64,000 nt of DNA from Arthrobacter gallicola. Its GTDB lineage: Bacteria > Actinomycetota > Actinomycetes > Actinomycetales > Micrococcaceae. Position 1 is the stretch's first letter. Every line of letters begins with the position of its first letter. Location: contig NZ_JACSQD010000005.1 in assembly GCF_014836775.1 (NCBI RefSeq), forward strand, positions 167,551 to 231,550, given 5' to 3'. The notes beneath the pieces were generated by a model. The model saw nothing but the letters and a program-made list of their open reading frames with translations. It was not told where the DNA came from and searched no databases. Made by a program: the position numbers and the translations under genes. This document shows, piece by piece, positions 7,580-20,035 of this stretch.

Positions 7580-8587
7580 TTACGCTGCTTTCCGGAGCCC
7601 TTGGCCGGACTGCGCGTCCTGGCCGGGCTTCGTGCCTCGGCCCGACTGTGCGCCCTGGCCGGGCTTCGGGCCTTGGCCCGACTGTGCGCTCTGGCCGGGC
7701 TTCGTGTCCTGACTGGCTTGTGCACCGGACTGTGTGCCGCCGGCCGGGGATCCGCCGGTCTGGGTTCCAGTTGACTGCTTTCCAGCAGGTGCCTGGATCC
7801 CCTCAGTCTTATTGCCCTTGCCCCGCTTCTTTTTCTTGGACGCAGCCTTTTTGTTCACGGGGGATTTCACGGCTGGAGCTTTGGGCGCTGCGGACTCGGC
7901 CGCACCCGGCTTACTTCCGGAGGCACCTGCCGGGCTCCCGGAGCTGGAAGGCTTCGAGGCCTGTGCAGCCTTCCCCGGACCAGCAGCCTTCGCGGCCTGA
8001 GCAGTCTTTGCGGTCTGAGCTGACTTTGCTGACTTTGCAGACTTCCCCGGACCAGCAGACTTCGCGGCCTTCGCAGCCTGAGCAGTCTTCGCCGGCTGTC
8101 CAGGCCCGGAAGCTGCTTGCCCACCGGCACTTTTCGCCGGGGAAGCCGAAACCACTGCGGCCGTCTCCTCACCCAAGATAGACGCGGACTGCGGCTGGCG
8201 GGTGTGAGGCCGGCTCGAGAGGGGGCTGCTGAGGCGGGCGTCGTGGCGCGCCGGCAGCAGGGCTTCCATGAGCTCCTCCGTGGCGGAGCGCGTGGTGTCC
8301 AGGAACACGGCTGCTGCTGCGTCGTCCGGGGCGGTCTCCGTCCGGTGGATGGCGGAACGTTTCACCAGCCGGTACAGGGCCGAGGCAACCACCAGCAGGG
8401 CAATGCCGGTGCCGTACATCAAGGTCAGGGAGAGGGCCAGTGAAGTCGTCCCGCCGGAGAAGAACCCATATCCCGCAATTGCCAGGACCAGCCAGATAAT
8501 GCTGACAACAGTGCAGACAGAACGCACTTTGATGTAGAAGGGACGTTGCTGCACGTCCGCAATCTGCGGCGGCAAAATATCAGGCAC
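7580..8587 (-). CDS. Membrane protein with long Lys/Ala/Gly-rich repetitive tail, function unknown
   Basis: A 335-residue protein. Residues about 20-75 form two membrane segments (VCTVVSIIWLVLAIAGYGFF and LALSLTLMYGTGIALLVVAS) after a short N-terminus. The rest, beyond about residue 100, is low-complexity: Ala/Lys runs (AAKAAKSAGPGKSAKSAKSA), a basic patch KKKKRGKGNK, and three 12-residue repeats of the type KPGQ-x-AQSGQG near the C-terminus. The repeats are mirrored in the DNA as about 36-bp tandem copies at 7600-7720. The basic tail could bind nucleic acid or polyanionic wall polymers, but I recognise no domain. It starts at GTG 8587. Confidence 0.6.
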   Translation of the reverse strand: MPDILPPQIADVQQRPFYIKVRSVCTVVSIIWLVLAIAGYGFFSGGTTSLALSLTLMYGTGIALLVVASALYRLVKRSAIHRTETAPDDAAAAVFLDTTRSATEELMEALLPARHDARLSSPLSSRPHTRQPQSASILGEETAAVVSASPAKSAGGQAASGPGQPAKTAQAAKAAKSAGPGKSAKSAKSAQTAKTAQAAKAAGPGKAAQASKPSSSGSPAGASGSKPGAAESAAPKAPAVKSPVNKKAASKKKKRGKGNKTEGIQAPAGKQSTGTQTGGSPAGGTQSGAQASQDTKPGQSAQSGQGPKPGQGAQSGRGTKPGQDAQSGQGLRKAA

Positions 8588-8739
8588 TGATGAGACCTCT
8601 CAAAGCACAAAACGGCAGGACTAAAAGTGGAAGTTGGCCGGGGCCATCCTGCTCTTCAACTGTAAGGACCGCCACGGACCTTGCTGACCATTCCCGCGCC
8701 CTTTGGCCGATTTGTTACTTACAGTCGATGAGATCTTGC

Positions 8740-9831
8740 TCACAGTCCATCGCGGGCGGGTGAGAGCGCCGCGGCGGCATCAACCGGGGTCCGCCTGCCG
8801 AGCAGTTGGGCCGCGGCCAATTCGGCAATTCCGGACGAGGTTTGAAACCCGTAACCGCCCTGCCCGGCGAGCCAGTAGAACCCGGGAACGACGTCGTCGT
8901 ATCCCACCACAGGCAGACCGTCCGGAGCTTCGGTGCGCAGACCCGTCCAGGCACGCCGGACTTCCCCAAGCCCCAGAGACGTCACGGAATTGACCAGGGA
9001 GATCAGCGCATCGATGTCCTCGGGGCGGTGCCGGGCGTCCTCCGAGTGGCTGGGAACAGCTTCGGAGGGAGAGACCAGCACACCGTCGGCATCGGGCCGG
9101 TAATAAAAGGTTTCCAGCGCGCTTGCCACCATGGGACCGTCCGGTGCCGGCGGGTTGGCCGCCTCCACGATCGCGGCGGTCCGGCGGTAAGGCTGCAGGC
9201 GCCTCGAACGGGCTCCAAAGACGCCGGCGACGGAATCCGCCCAGGCGCCGGCGGCGTTCACCACGGTGGAGGCTCGGAACCTCTCCCCCGCCGCGGTGAC
9301 CAGCCAGTCCCCGGATGCAGTCCATTCTGCCGTCTCCACCCGGCACCCGGTCAGGATGCGGCCGCCGAAGGATTCGATGCGTCTGTGGTGCCAGTCCAAC
9401 AGAAGGCCGGTATCGCAGGATACTGAGGTGGTGTCCAGGCCGGCGGCCGCGAAGGCTCCGGCGTGCAGTTCCGGTGCCAGCCCGGCGGCCTCGGCCATGG
9501 TGATCGGGTGCATGTGTCCGCTGGCCTGGTCGCGGACGTCCTCTTCGTCGCCCACCAGGAGGAAGGAGCGAGGCGTCAGCATCGGCTGCGGCAGCTCCGC
9601 TTCCAGTTCCCGGATCAGGGCAAGCGTCCGTACGGTCAGATCCTGCACCGGAGGCGGCCCGTAACTGGGGATCAGCTGCCGGGCGGAGCGGGAGGAGGTG
9701 TGGTACGCCAGGGTGTCTTCGGCTTCAAGCAGCACGACGCCGGTGTCCGGGGCCAGCGCTGAAGCCAGCGACAGCCCGGCAATGCCACCGCCGATAATCA
9801 GGACCTGTGTCTGCGGAGGAGGACTAGGCAC
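8740..9831 (-). CDS. FAD-dependent oxidoreductase of the D-amino-acid oxidase/DadA type
   Basis: A 363-residue flavoprotein. The N-terminal Rossmann motif LIIGGGIAGLSLASAL (about 9-24) binds FAD, followed by the acidic end of the second strand (VVLLEAED). The C-terminal FAD contact is GFYWLAGQGGYGFQTSSGIAELAA. The DAO/glycine oxidase fold includes oxidases and dehydrogenases of amino acids, sarcosine and 2-hydroxy acids; substrate is not deducible. Its GTG start overlaps the stop of the PP2C-like gene by 8 bases, so it is the last gene of an operon of three. Confidence 0.85.
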   Translation of the reverse strand: MPSPPPQTQVLIIGGGIAGLSLASALAPDTGVVLLEAEDTLAYHTSSRSARQLIPSYGPPPVQDLTVRTLALIRELEAELPQPMLTPRSFLLVGDEEDVRDQASGHMHPITMAEAAGLAPELHAGAFAAAGLDTTSVSCDTGLLLDWHHRRIESFGGRILTGCRVETAEWTASGDWLVTAAGERFRASTVVNAAGAWADSVAGVFGARSRRLQPYRRTAAIVEAANPPAPDGPMVASALETFYYRPDADGVLVSPSEAVPSHSEDARHRPEDIDALISLVNSVTSLGLGEVRRAWTGLRTEAPDGLPVVGYDDVVPGFYWLAGQGGYGFQTSSGIAELAAAQLLGRRTPVDAAAALSPARDGL

Positions 9832-10639
9832 CGGGCACCACCGTCAGAATGGTCGCATCGTCAGCTTTCTCCCCGGCTGCCAGCTGCCGGCCGCGAAGCT
9901 CCAGCAGGAGCCGCTGGGCACCGATGGGAGTCGAGGCAGCACGCAGGAGGCCCGCTGGTCCGTCCACCAGGCCCAGCTCGACGGCGCGCCACGCGCCGTC
10001 GGAGACCAGGACCAGCCGGCGTGGCCGCGGCAGCCGCTGAAGGTGCGCGTGCTGGACAGCTTCCGGTTCCCGCCGCGCCACCCACAGCCGGCCCGGCGTA
10101 TTCCGCAGTTCTCTGTCCCGGCGGAGCAGTTCCTGGGTCTGTTCGGGACCGGCCGGCTGTTCCCGGTGCACCCGCAGGTCTGCCGGCTCGCTGGTCACAT
10201 GGGCCACGGATCTATCCTCCAGCTCGAGAACGGCGTGGCAGTCGGCGAGCACCAGCACCTCCACACCGCCGCCGGTCAGCTGTGCCAGGCACAGCGCTGC
10301 ACTCGGGAACCTGGCCCGCTCCCCCGCGGCGCGTTCCTCCGCCACCGCATCCACCCGGCGGAGGGCGTCCGCAAGGACGGCACGGGCCGCTGAGTGCTCA
10401 GATTCAGCGGCAGCCGCCGAACGGGCAGCTTCCCCCAGCAGCAGGTCCAGTGTCCGGGCATACCAGGACGGATTGGACGGTCCCGGAAGATCAAGTTCGG
10501 GAAGCAGGGAGGTGGCTCCGTCTATCACCCAGGCGCTGGCTCCGGCGAACCCGCAGCTGTCCTCAATAACGTGCCCGTCACCTTCGGTCTGGACGCGGAC
10601 GGAATGTCTCCAGTTGATGGGCATAGCCCATTGTGGCAT
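9824..10639 (-). CDS. PP2C-like protein phosphatase domain protein
   Basis: About 271 residues with the outline of a bacterial PP2C phosphatase: a first strand with WRHSVRVQTEGDG, then ASAWVIDGATSL where PP2C enzymes carry the metal-binding Asp-Gly, then a central strand VEVLVLADCHAVL, LVLVSDGAWRAVEL, and a C-terminal ADDATILTVV. It differs from classical PP2C (DGMGG is DGATS), so the metal site may be altered. I begin it at ATG 10639; ATG 10624 is also possible. The frame continues upstream through the phosphotransferase gene but without domain sense. It lies 5 bp after that gene and overlaps the FAD oxidoreductase. Confidence 0.7.
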   Translation of the reverse strand: MPQWAMPINWRHSVRVQTEGDGHVIEDSCGFAGASAWVIDGATSLLPELDLPGPSNPSWYARTLDLLLGEAARSAAAAESEHSAARAVLADALRRVDAVAEERAAGERARFPSAALCLAQLTGGGVEVLVLADCHAVLELEDRSVAHVTSEPADLRVHREQPAGPEQTQELLRRDRELRNTPGRLWVARREPEAVQHAHLQRLPRPRRLVLVSDGAWRAVELGLVDGPAGLLRAASTPIGAQRLLLELRGRQLAAGEKADDATILTVVPGA

Positions 10640-10644
10640 GCACC

Positions 10645-11541
10645 CTAAAGCCACGTGAGATCGTCGGTGAGGATCTCCATCAGGGTCTCGGATCCCACCA
10701 GATACAGTCCCGGATGTCTTTCGGCTCCCGCCAGGAGATTCGAGGCCATGCAGACAGCCCAGCCGCGGGCCCGCAGCCAGACAGCGGGATCGCCGTCGTA
10801 CTGGCTGCCCAGGAAACCGTGCAGGCGCCGGCGGCCCACGCCGTCGAAAACCAGCCAGGCGGCGGCAAGGTCGGTGGCCGGGTCCCCGGCGGTCAGATCC
10901 CCGAAGTCGATGACCGCCTGCAGGGTTCCGTTTTTGGCGATCAGGTTGGCGGGGTGCAGATCGCCGTGCAGCCACACGGGGTTACCGTTCCACGGCGGCA
11001 ACGCGGCTGCCTGCTCCCAGATCTCGGTGATGCGGGCCGCGTGCGGGACCATGCCGGAGCGCAGCCGTTCCTGAACCGCCTGGCTGCGGGTGGCCAGGGG
11101 CCCGCCCACCACGGGGTTGGGCGGATAGTCCCGGGGCGCCTCACGGTGGAAGGTATTCAGGAAATCCCCCAGCGGTGCAGCCAGGGCGACGTTCCGGTCC
11201 CGCGGCTGGGAGGAGACGTCCAAGCCGTCAAACCACTCGCTGATGCTCCACGGGTACGGATAGGACTCCTCCGGTACACCCGCGTACAGCGGGACTGAGG
11301 TTCCGATTTTCAGGGACGCCGTGAGTTCGGGAAGCCAGCGCTGTTCTTTTTCCATCAGGCCGGCAACGCTCTGCCGGCGGGGAAGGCGGACCACCAGCTC
11401 CGGACCGAGCCGGTAGACGTGGTTCACCCACCCGTCCCCCACTTGTGTCAGCGGGTGGTGCGCCAGCTGCGGAAACTGGCTCTGCAACAGGGCACGGACC
11501 AGATCTGCATCCACTGCAAGCTGGGCCGGGACCGTAGACAT
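10645..11541 (-). CDS. Aminoglycoside phosphotransferase (APH)-family kinase-like protein
   Basis: A 298-residue protein with the APH/choline-kinase fold. The catalytic loop is LHGDLHPANLI (Asp as base, Asn for Mg) and the DFG-equivalent is VIDFGDLTAGDPATDLAAAW. An N-lobe precedes it (RLGPELVVRLPRRQSV). Members phosphorylate antibiotics, sugars or other small hydroxylated metabolites; this chromosomal copy with close neighbours is more likely metabolic than a resistance gene. ATG 11541 follows AGGG at a fair distance; GTG 11550 is an alternative. It is the first gene of an operon with the PP2C-like protein and the FAD oxidoreductase. Confidence 0.82.
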   Translation of the reverse strand: MSTVPAQLAVDADLVRALLQSQFPQLAHHPLTQVGDGWVNHVYRLGPELVVRLPRRQSVAGLMEKEQRWLPELTASLKIGTSVPLYAGVPEESYPYPWSISEWFDGLDVSSQPRDRNVALAAPLGDFLNTFHREAPRDYPPNPVVGGPLATRSQAVQERLRSGMVPHAARITEIWEQAAALPPWNGNPVWLHGDLHPANLIAKNGTLQAVIDFGDLTAGDPATDLAAAWLVFDGVGRRRLHGFLGSQYDGDPAVWLRARGWAVCMASNLLAGAERHPGLYLVGSETLMEILTDDLTWL

Positions 11542-11666
11542 GCTGAGCACCCTACCCTGCGCCCCGTCCCGTGCACAGACGCCTTAACGCAGCCCGGCTC
11601 CCGGTCCGGAACTCCCCGCAGGGAAGCACCGGGCCGGAAGCCGGAGCAGGAGTGAACAGGCCTGGG

Positions 11667-13184
11667 TCAGCCCTGCACACCCAGGCGTTCGAGGATCAGT
11701 TCGCGGACCCGGCCGGCGTCGGCCTGGCCGCGGGTGGCCTTCATCACGCCGCCGACGATCGCGCCGACAGCCTGGATCTTGCCGCCGCGGATCTTGTCTG
11801 CAACATCCGGAGCAGCCGCCAGGGCGGCGTCGATGGCTTCGAGCAGGGCTCCGTCATCAGAGACGACGGCGAGGCCGCGCTTTTCGATGACTTCCTCCGG
11901 GCTGCCTTCGCCGGCGAGGACGCCGTCCAGGACCTGGCGGGCCAGCTTGTCGTTGATCTTGCCGGCCTGGACCAGGCGGTCCAGCTCAACTATCAGTTCC
12001 GGAGTGACACCGGTATCCACCGGATCCACTTCGGCTTCCTTGGCACGCCGGGCCACTTCACCCATCCACCATTTGCGGGCCACCTGGGCGGAGGCGCCCG
12101 CTGCAATGGTTTCCTCGATGGCTTCCATCACTCCGGCGTTGACGACGTCGCGGAACTCGGCGTCGGAGTAGCCCCAGTCGGTCTTGAGCCGCTTGCGGCG
12201 CTCGGCCGGCGGCTCGGGCAGGCGGGAGCGCAGCTCTTCGATCCACTCCGGGGTGGTGACCACGGGCAGCAGGTCCGGTTCCGGGAAGTACCGGTAGTCA
12301 TCGGCGTCGGACTTGGGCCGGCCCGACGTCGTCGAGCGCGTGTCCTCATGCCAGTGACGGGTTTCCTGGACGATCTTCTCGCCGGATTCCAGGACGGCGG
12401 CATGCCGCTGGATTTCGAAGCGGACCGCGCGTTCGACGGCGCGCAGCGAGTTCACGTTCTTGGTTTCGGACCGCGTGCCGAACTTTTCCTGGCCGTACGG
12501 GCGCAGGGAGACGTTGGCGTCGCAGCGGACGTTGCCGCGCTCCATCTTGGCGTCGGAAACACCGAGGTTCTTGACGATTTCCCGGATGGCAGCCACGTAA
12601 GCCTTGGCGAGCTCCGGTGCGCGGGAACCGGCGCCCTCGATCGGCTTGGTCACGATTTCCACCAGCGGTACACCGGCCCGGTTGTAGTCCACCAGGGAGA
12701 AGTCGGCGCCCTGGATGCGGCCTGCCGCACCGCCCATGTGGGTGAGCTTTCCGGCGTCTTCCTCCATGTGCGCGCGCTCGATCTCGACGCGGAACACGGT
12801 GCCGTCTTCGAGTTCAACATCCAGCCAGCCGTCGTACGCAATGGGATCTTCGTACTGGGAGGTCTGGAAGTTCTTGGGGGTGTCCGGGTAGAAGTACTGC
12901 TTCCGGGCGAAAGTGCAGGATTCGGCGATCTTGCAGTTCAGCGCCAGGCCGATCAGGATCGAGTACTCCACGGCGGTCTTGTTCACCACCGGCAGCACGC
13001 CGGGCAGGCCGAGGTCCACCGGAGTCACGTTCGTGTTCGGTTCGTCGCCGAAGACGTTCGGGGCGTCGGAGAACATCTTGGTTTTGGTGTTGAGCTCCAC
13101 ATGGACCTCAAACCCGAGAACCGGATCGTACTTCTCGATGGCCGTCTCGAAGGGAAGGGTCTCTTCCTGGGTGTGCACGGACAT
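11667..13184 (-). CDS. gatB: Asp-tRNA(Asn)/Glu-tRNA(Gln) amidotransferase subunit B
   Basis: The tRNA-binding and kinase subunit of GatCAB, which converts mischarged Glu-tRNA(Gln) (and Asp-tRNA(Asn)) to the amidated forms. The 505-residue protein begins VHTQEETLPFETAIEKYDPVLGFEVHVELNT, typical of GatB. It contains RIQGADFSLVDYNRAGVPLVEIVT in the cradle domain and ends in a YqeY/tail domain (KINDKLARQVLDGVLAG, GGVMKATRGQADAGRV). The start is ATG 13184, whose A abuts the gatA stop in a TAATG arrangement, which implies translational coupling. It is the last gene of gatC-gatA-gatB. Confidence 0.96.
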   Translation of the reverse strand: MSVHTQEETLPFETAIEKYDPVLGFEVHVELNTKTKMFSDAPNVFGDEPNTNVTPVDLGLPGVLPVVNKTAVEYSILIGLALNCKIAESCTFARKQYFYPDTPKNFQTSQYEDPIAYDGWLDVELEDGTVFRVEIERAHMEEDAGKLTHMGGAAGRIQGADFSLVDYNRAGVPLVEIVTKPIEGAGSRAPELAKAYVAAIREIVKNLGVSDAKMERGNVRCDANVSLRPYGQEKFGTRSETKNVNSLRAVERAVRFEIQRHAAVLESGEKIVQETRHWHEDTRSTTSGRPKSDADDYRYFPEPDLLPVVTTPEWIEELRSRLPEPPAERRKRLKTDWGYSDAEFRDVVNAGVMEAIEETIAAGASAQVARKWWMGEVARRAKEAEVDPVDTGVTPELIVELDRLVQAGKINDKLARQVLDGVLAGEGSPEEVIEKRGLAVVSDDGALLEAIDAALAAAPDVADKIRGGKIQAVGAIVGGVMKATRGQADAGRVRELILERLGVQG

Positions 13185-14686
13185 TACTTCACTCCTCCGA
13201 GTACGGGGGCTGAGGCCAGCAGCGGGCCGCCCCACTTCTGCTCCAACAGGCCTTCCAGGGCTGCGCCGGCCCGGTACAGGCGCACGTCCTCGCGGGCGGG
13301 TGCCAGGAACTGGATGCCCACCGGCAGCCCGTCGGCCAGGCCGCCGGGAATGGAGATGCCCGGGACGCCGGCCATGTTGGCCGGAATGGTGGCGACGTCG
13401 TTGAGGTACATGGCCAGCGGATCGTCCAGCTTCTCGCCGAGCTTGAACGCCGTGTTCGGCGAGGTCGGGGAGATCAGCACGTCAGCCTGTGCAAACGCGG
13501 CATTGAAATCGCGCTGGATCAGGGTGCGGACCTTCTGGGCCGAGCCGTAATAGGCGTCGTAGTACCCGGCGGAAAGGGCGTAGGTGCCCAGGATGATCCG
13601 GCGCTTGACCTCGTCGCCGAAGCCGGCGGCGCGGGTAGCACCCATCACGCGCTCGATCGTGAGCGGCGGTTCGGCGGGCAGCCGGCGCATACCGTACCGG
13701 ACGCCGTCGTACTTCGCCAGGTTCGAGGAGGCCTCGGACGGCATGATCAGGTAGTAGGCGCCCAGGGCGTACTTGAAGTTCGGGCAGGAGACCTCAACGA
13801 TTTCCGCGCCGGCGTCCTTGAGCAGTTCCAGCGACTCGTCAAAGCGGGCCTGCACGCCGGGCTGGTAGCCCTCGCCCTGCAGTTCCTTAATGACGCCGAT
13901 GCGCATGCCGGCGACGCTGCCGTTGCGGGCAGCCTCCACCAGGTTGCCCACCGGGTCGGTGAGGGACGTGGAGTCGCGCGGGTCGTGCCCGCCGATGACT
14001 TCCTGCAGCAGGGCGGCATCCAGCACGGTCCGGGAGACCGGGCCGATCTGATCCAGTGAGGACGCCATCGCGATCGCACCGTAGCGCGAAACTCCGCCGT
14101 AGGTCGGCTTCACGCCCACCGAACCGGTCACGGACGCGGGCTGGCGGATGGACCCGCCGGTGTCGGTACCGAGGGCCAGGGGCGCTTCGAAGGCGGCGAC
14201 GGCGGCTGCCGAACCGCCGCCGGAGCCGCCGGGGATGCGGTCCAGGTCCCACGGGTTGCGGGTGGGGCCGTACGCCGAGTGCTCCGTGGAGGAGCCCATG
14301 GCGAATTCGTCCAGGTTGGTCTTGCCAAGCATCGGCATGCGCGCAGCGCGGATCCGGGAGATCACGGTGGCGTCGTAGGGGCTCATCCAGCCTTCGAGCA
14401 TCTTCGAGCCGGCCGTGGTGGGCTGGCCCACCGTGACGATCAGGTCCTTGATGGCGATCGGAACGCCGGCCAGGGTGTGCAGCTCTTCGCCGGCGGCACG
14501 GGCCTTGTCCACACCGGAAGCCACTTCGAGGGCTTCGTCGGTGTTGACGTGCAGGAACGCGTGGATGTCGCCGTCAACGGCGGCAATGCGGTCCAGGTGC
14601 GCCTGGGTGACCTCGACGGCGGAGACTTCGCGGGAAGCCAGCTTTTCTGCCAGTACGGCAGCGCTGGAGGTAATCAGTTCACTCAT
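13184..14686 (-). CDS. gatA: Asp-tRNA(Asn)/Glu-tRNA(Gln) amidotransferase subunit A
   Basis: The amidase subunit of GatCAB; it releases ammonia from glutamine. The 500-residue amidase-signature protein carries the Ser-cisSer-Lys triad: Lys in [10 protein letters not shown], the Gly/Ser-rich [33 protein letters not shown] with catalytic Ser, and the oxyanion region. The start is ATG 14686 ([15 protein letters not shown]). It lies 7 bp after gatC and its stop overlaps the gatB start by one base. Confidence 0.97.
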   Translation of the reverse strand: MSELITSSAAVLAEKLASREVSAVEVTQAHLDRIAAVDGDIHAFLHVNTDEALEVASGVDKARAAGEELHTLAGVPIAIKDLIVTVGQPTTAGSKMLEGWMSPYDATVISRIRAARMPMLGKTNLDEFAMGSSTEHSAYGPTRNPWDLDRIPGGSGGGSAAAVAAFEAPLALGTDTGGSIRQPASVTGSVGVKPTYGGVSRYGAIAMASSLDQIGPVSRTVLDAALLQEVIGGHDPRDSTSLTDPVGNLVEAARNGSVAGMRIGVIKELQGEGYQPGVQARFDESLELLKDAGAEIVEVSCPNFKYALGAYYLIMPSEASSNLAKYDGVRYGMRRLPAEPPLTIERVMGATRAAGFGDEVKRRIILGTYALSAGYYDAYYGSAQKVRTLIQRDFNAAFAQADVLISPTSPNTAFKLGEKLDDPLAMYLNDVATIPANMAGVPGISIPGGLADGLPVGIQFLAPAREDVRLYRAGAALEGLLEQKWGGPLLASAPVLGGVK

Positions 14687-14693
14687 GGAAGTC

Positions 14694-14990
14694 TTACTCC
14701 TCATCCAGGATGGCAGGGACCTTGAAGCGGCCTTCAGCATTGTCCGGCGCGCCGGACAGGGCCTGCTCATTGGTCAGCGTCTGCCCCACCACGTCCTCGC
14801 GGAACACATTCGCCAGCGGGATCGGGTGGGAGGTGGCCGGGATGTCCTCGCCGGCAACTTCGCTTACGGATTTGATCGAATCCACGATGACGTCGAGTTC
14901 GCCGGCCATTTTGTCCAGCTCGTCGTCGGTCATCTCAATGTGGGCCAGCCGCGCCAGATGCGCCACCGCCTCACGATTGATCTCAGACAT
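14694..14990 (-). CDS. gatC: Asp-tRNA(Asn)/Glu-tRNA(Gln) amidotransferase subunit C
   Basis: The 98-residue stabilising subunit that wraps around GatA. It has the typical N-terminus [22 protein letters not shown] and the C-terminal [33 protein letters not shown]. It is the first gene of the gatCAB operon. A palindromic repeat (15119-15169) separates it from the acetyltransferase gene upstream. Confidence 0.96.
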   Translation of the reverse strand: MSEINREAVAHLARLAHIEMTDDELDKMAGELDVIVDSIKSVSEVAGEDIPATSHPIPLANVFREDVVGQTLTNEQALSGAPDNAEGRFKVPAILDEE

Positions 14991-15118
14991 GAGTCTCCCA
15001 TGCGTCTTATGCAGTATTTTCGGCTTCCACCGGTATCCCTACCAGTCTACGGCGTGCGGCAACACAGTTCAGGCGGCATGCGCCGGACGCGCTGCGGGAG
15101 GCAGGGTCGTCGCGGTCC

Positions 15119-15169
15119 GTGTGCAGATATGGCGACCTTTTTTCGCGGAAGGTCGCCATACCTGCACAC
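15119..15169. repeat. Isolated copy of the interspersed palindromic repeat
   Basis: A near-perfect hairpin: the 19-base arm 15119-15137 (GTGTGCAGATATGGCGACC) pairs with 15151-15169 with one A/G mismatch, around a 13-base T-rich loop. The same palindrome recurs at 32.7-34.8 kb and, decayed, at 54.9 kb. Here it sits between the acetyltransferase and gatC and could also end or attenuate transcription. Confidence 0.85.
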
Positions 15170-15189
15170 TGAGCAGCGGCTGCCGGGAA

Positions 15190-15684
15190 CTAGAGCTCCA
15201 GGCGGAAGACCCAGAGGACGTAATCTTCGCCAGGCACGGTCCAGTCACGTTCCGGAACCCGCTCGAAACCAAGCGAGAGGTACATGCTGTGCGCTCCGAG
15301 CATGCTGGTCATGCTGGTCAGGGAGACAGCGTGGATGCCGTCCAGGCTGCGGGCATAGTCCACAATGGCGCTGACCAGCGCCCGGCCCACTCCCCCGCGC
15401 TGCACGGCAGGATCGACGGCGAGCATGCGGAATTCCAGTTCACCCTCGCCCGCAATGTCCGCGTAGGGCTGGCCGGCGAAGGTGACTGCCGCAGACCCGG
15501 CGACGGCGCCGTCCTTTTCGGCCACCCAGAGTTCTGCGTGCTCGGCACGGTGTTCCACGTTTTCGAGATCCTGGACATAGGGATTGTCCGCGTCGATGAA
15601 CCCGGCCTTCAGGTAGGCGTCACGGGTAATCCGGCGAATGTCTTCAAAGTCTGCTGGGGTAGCCCGCCGGACGGTGATGCTCAT
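15190..15684 (-). CDS. GNAT-family N-acetyltransferase
   Basis: The 164-residue protein has the GNAT fold order: an N-terminal strand ITVRRATPADFEDIRRITRDAY, central strands ELWVAEKDGAVAGSAAVTF and EFRMLAVDPAVQRGGVGRALVSAIVDYA. The last contains the acetyl-CoA pyrophosphate-binding motif (QRGGVG). MYLSLGFERVPERDW follows, typical of the C-terminal part. The acceptor substrate is unknown. It begins at ATG 15684 and is separated from gatC by the palindromic repeat. Confidence 0.88.
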   Translation of the reverse strand: MSITVRRATPADFEDIRRITRDAYLKAGFIDADNPYVQDLENVEHRAEHAELWVAEKDGAVAGSAAVTFAGQPYADIAGEGELEFRMLAVDPAVQRGGVGRALVSAIVDYARSLDGIHAVSLTSMTSMLGAHSMYLSLGFERVPERDWTVPGEDYVLWVFRLEL

Positions 15685-15823
15685 GGGTGTTACGGATCCT
15701 TACGTGGGGGTTGATTTCCAGCGTAAATTCTATCCGCAGCCAGGCATCCGTCCGGCCGGAGAAGGCCTTTGGCCCAGGTGAGCCCGAACACACGGCGGCC
15801 TGACCATCCGGTGGCAGGAGGGT

Positions 15824-16270
15824 TTAGTGCCTCCTGGCGGCCGCCGAACAGGCCACGCAGTAGCGGGCCTCGGGCCGGATTTCCAGCCTGGCTTCCGGGA
15901 TCGGCTCCCCACAGCGTTCACAGATTCCGTAGACCCCGTCATCCAGCCGCACCCGGGCCAGGAGCATCTCCGCCAGCGAGGCCTCCAGCGCCGCGAGCAT
16001 CGACATTTCATTGGCACGTTCCACGGTGACCGTGGTGCCCTCGGGATCATGCTCATCATCCGCCGGGGTGTCCTTAGCAGCGGCCGTGACTTCCCGGATA
16101 TCTGCCAGGACGGAGTCGATCTTCCTGCGGACGTCGGCGATATGTTCGTCGATAATCGCGGCGAACCGGGCGGTATCCAGGTCCGGCGGGGTCTGGGGTT
16201 TGGGTGCCGGGACGCGTGTGGTGACCGCGGACGGCGACTTCCGCGCTGCCGGAGTGAGTTTACGGGTCAT
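15824..16270 (-). CDS. TraR/DksA-type zinc finger protein
   Basis: A 148-residue protein with a DksA-like layout. An Ala/Pro-rich N-terminus is followed by a helical region at about 30-105 (FAAIIDEHIADVRRKIDSVLADI, then EMSMLAALEASLAEMLLARVRLDDG). A C-terminal zinc finger follows: YGICERCGEPIPEARLEIRPEARYCVAC, in which four Cys are present. Related proteins bind RNA polymerase through the secondary channel. I start it at ATG 16270, which has a GGAGG about 9 bases upstream; the extra 15 residues to GTG 16315 look non-coding. Confidence 0.85.
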   Translation of the reverse strand: MTRKLTPAARKSPSAVTTRVPAPKPQTPPDLDTARFAAIIDEHIADVRRKIDSVLADIREVTAAAKDTPADDEHDPEGTTVTVERANEMSMLAALEASLAEMLLARVRLDDGVYGICERCGEPIPEARLEIRPEARYCVACSAAARRH

Positions 16271-16393
16271 GATGCATCCTCCCGGGCTCCAAGGAGCTGT
16301 GCTGAACTCCCCCAATTATCCGCGCCCTGGTGTCCGTGGCCATCCCCGGAAGGCCCCGCTTTCCTCAGGGCTTAAAGTCCGCCCGGGTCTTGC

Positions 16394-20027
<3,634 letters not shown>

Positions 20028-20035
<8 letters not shown>

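Noticed and set aside
7468..7725. An 85-codon Arg/Ser/Pro-rich minus-strand frame
   Set aside because: It is an alternative frame of the repetitive tail of the membrane protein gene ending at 7580.
10640..10975. N-terminal extension of the PP2C-like protein by 112 codons
   Set aside because: It overlaps the phosphotransferase gene in another frame and has Arg/Pro/Gly-rich text without structure.
11571..13550. A 659-codon plus-strand frame opposite gatB
   Set aside because: Same reason: antisense to a certain gene, with no start signal or domain.
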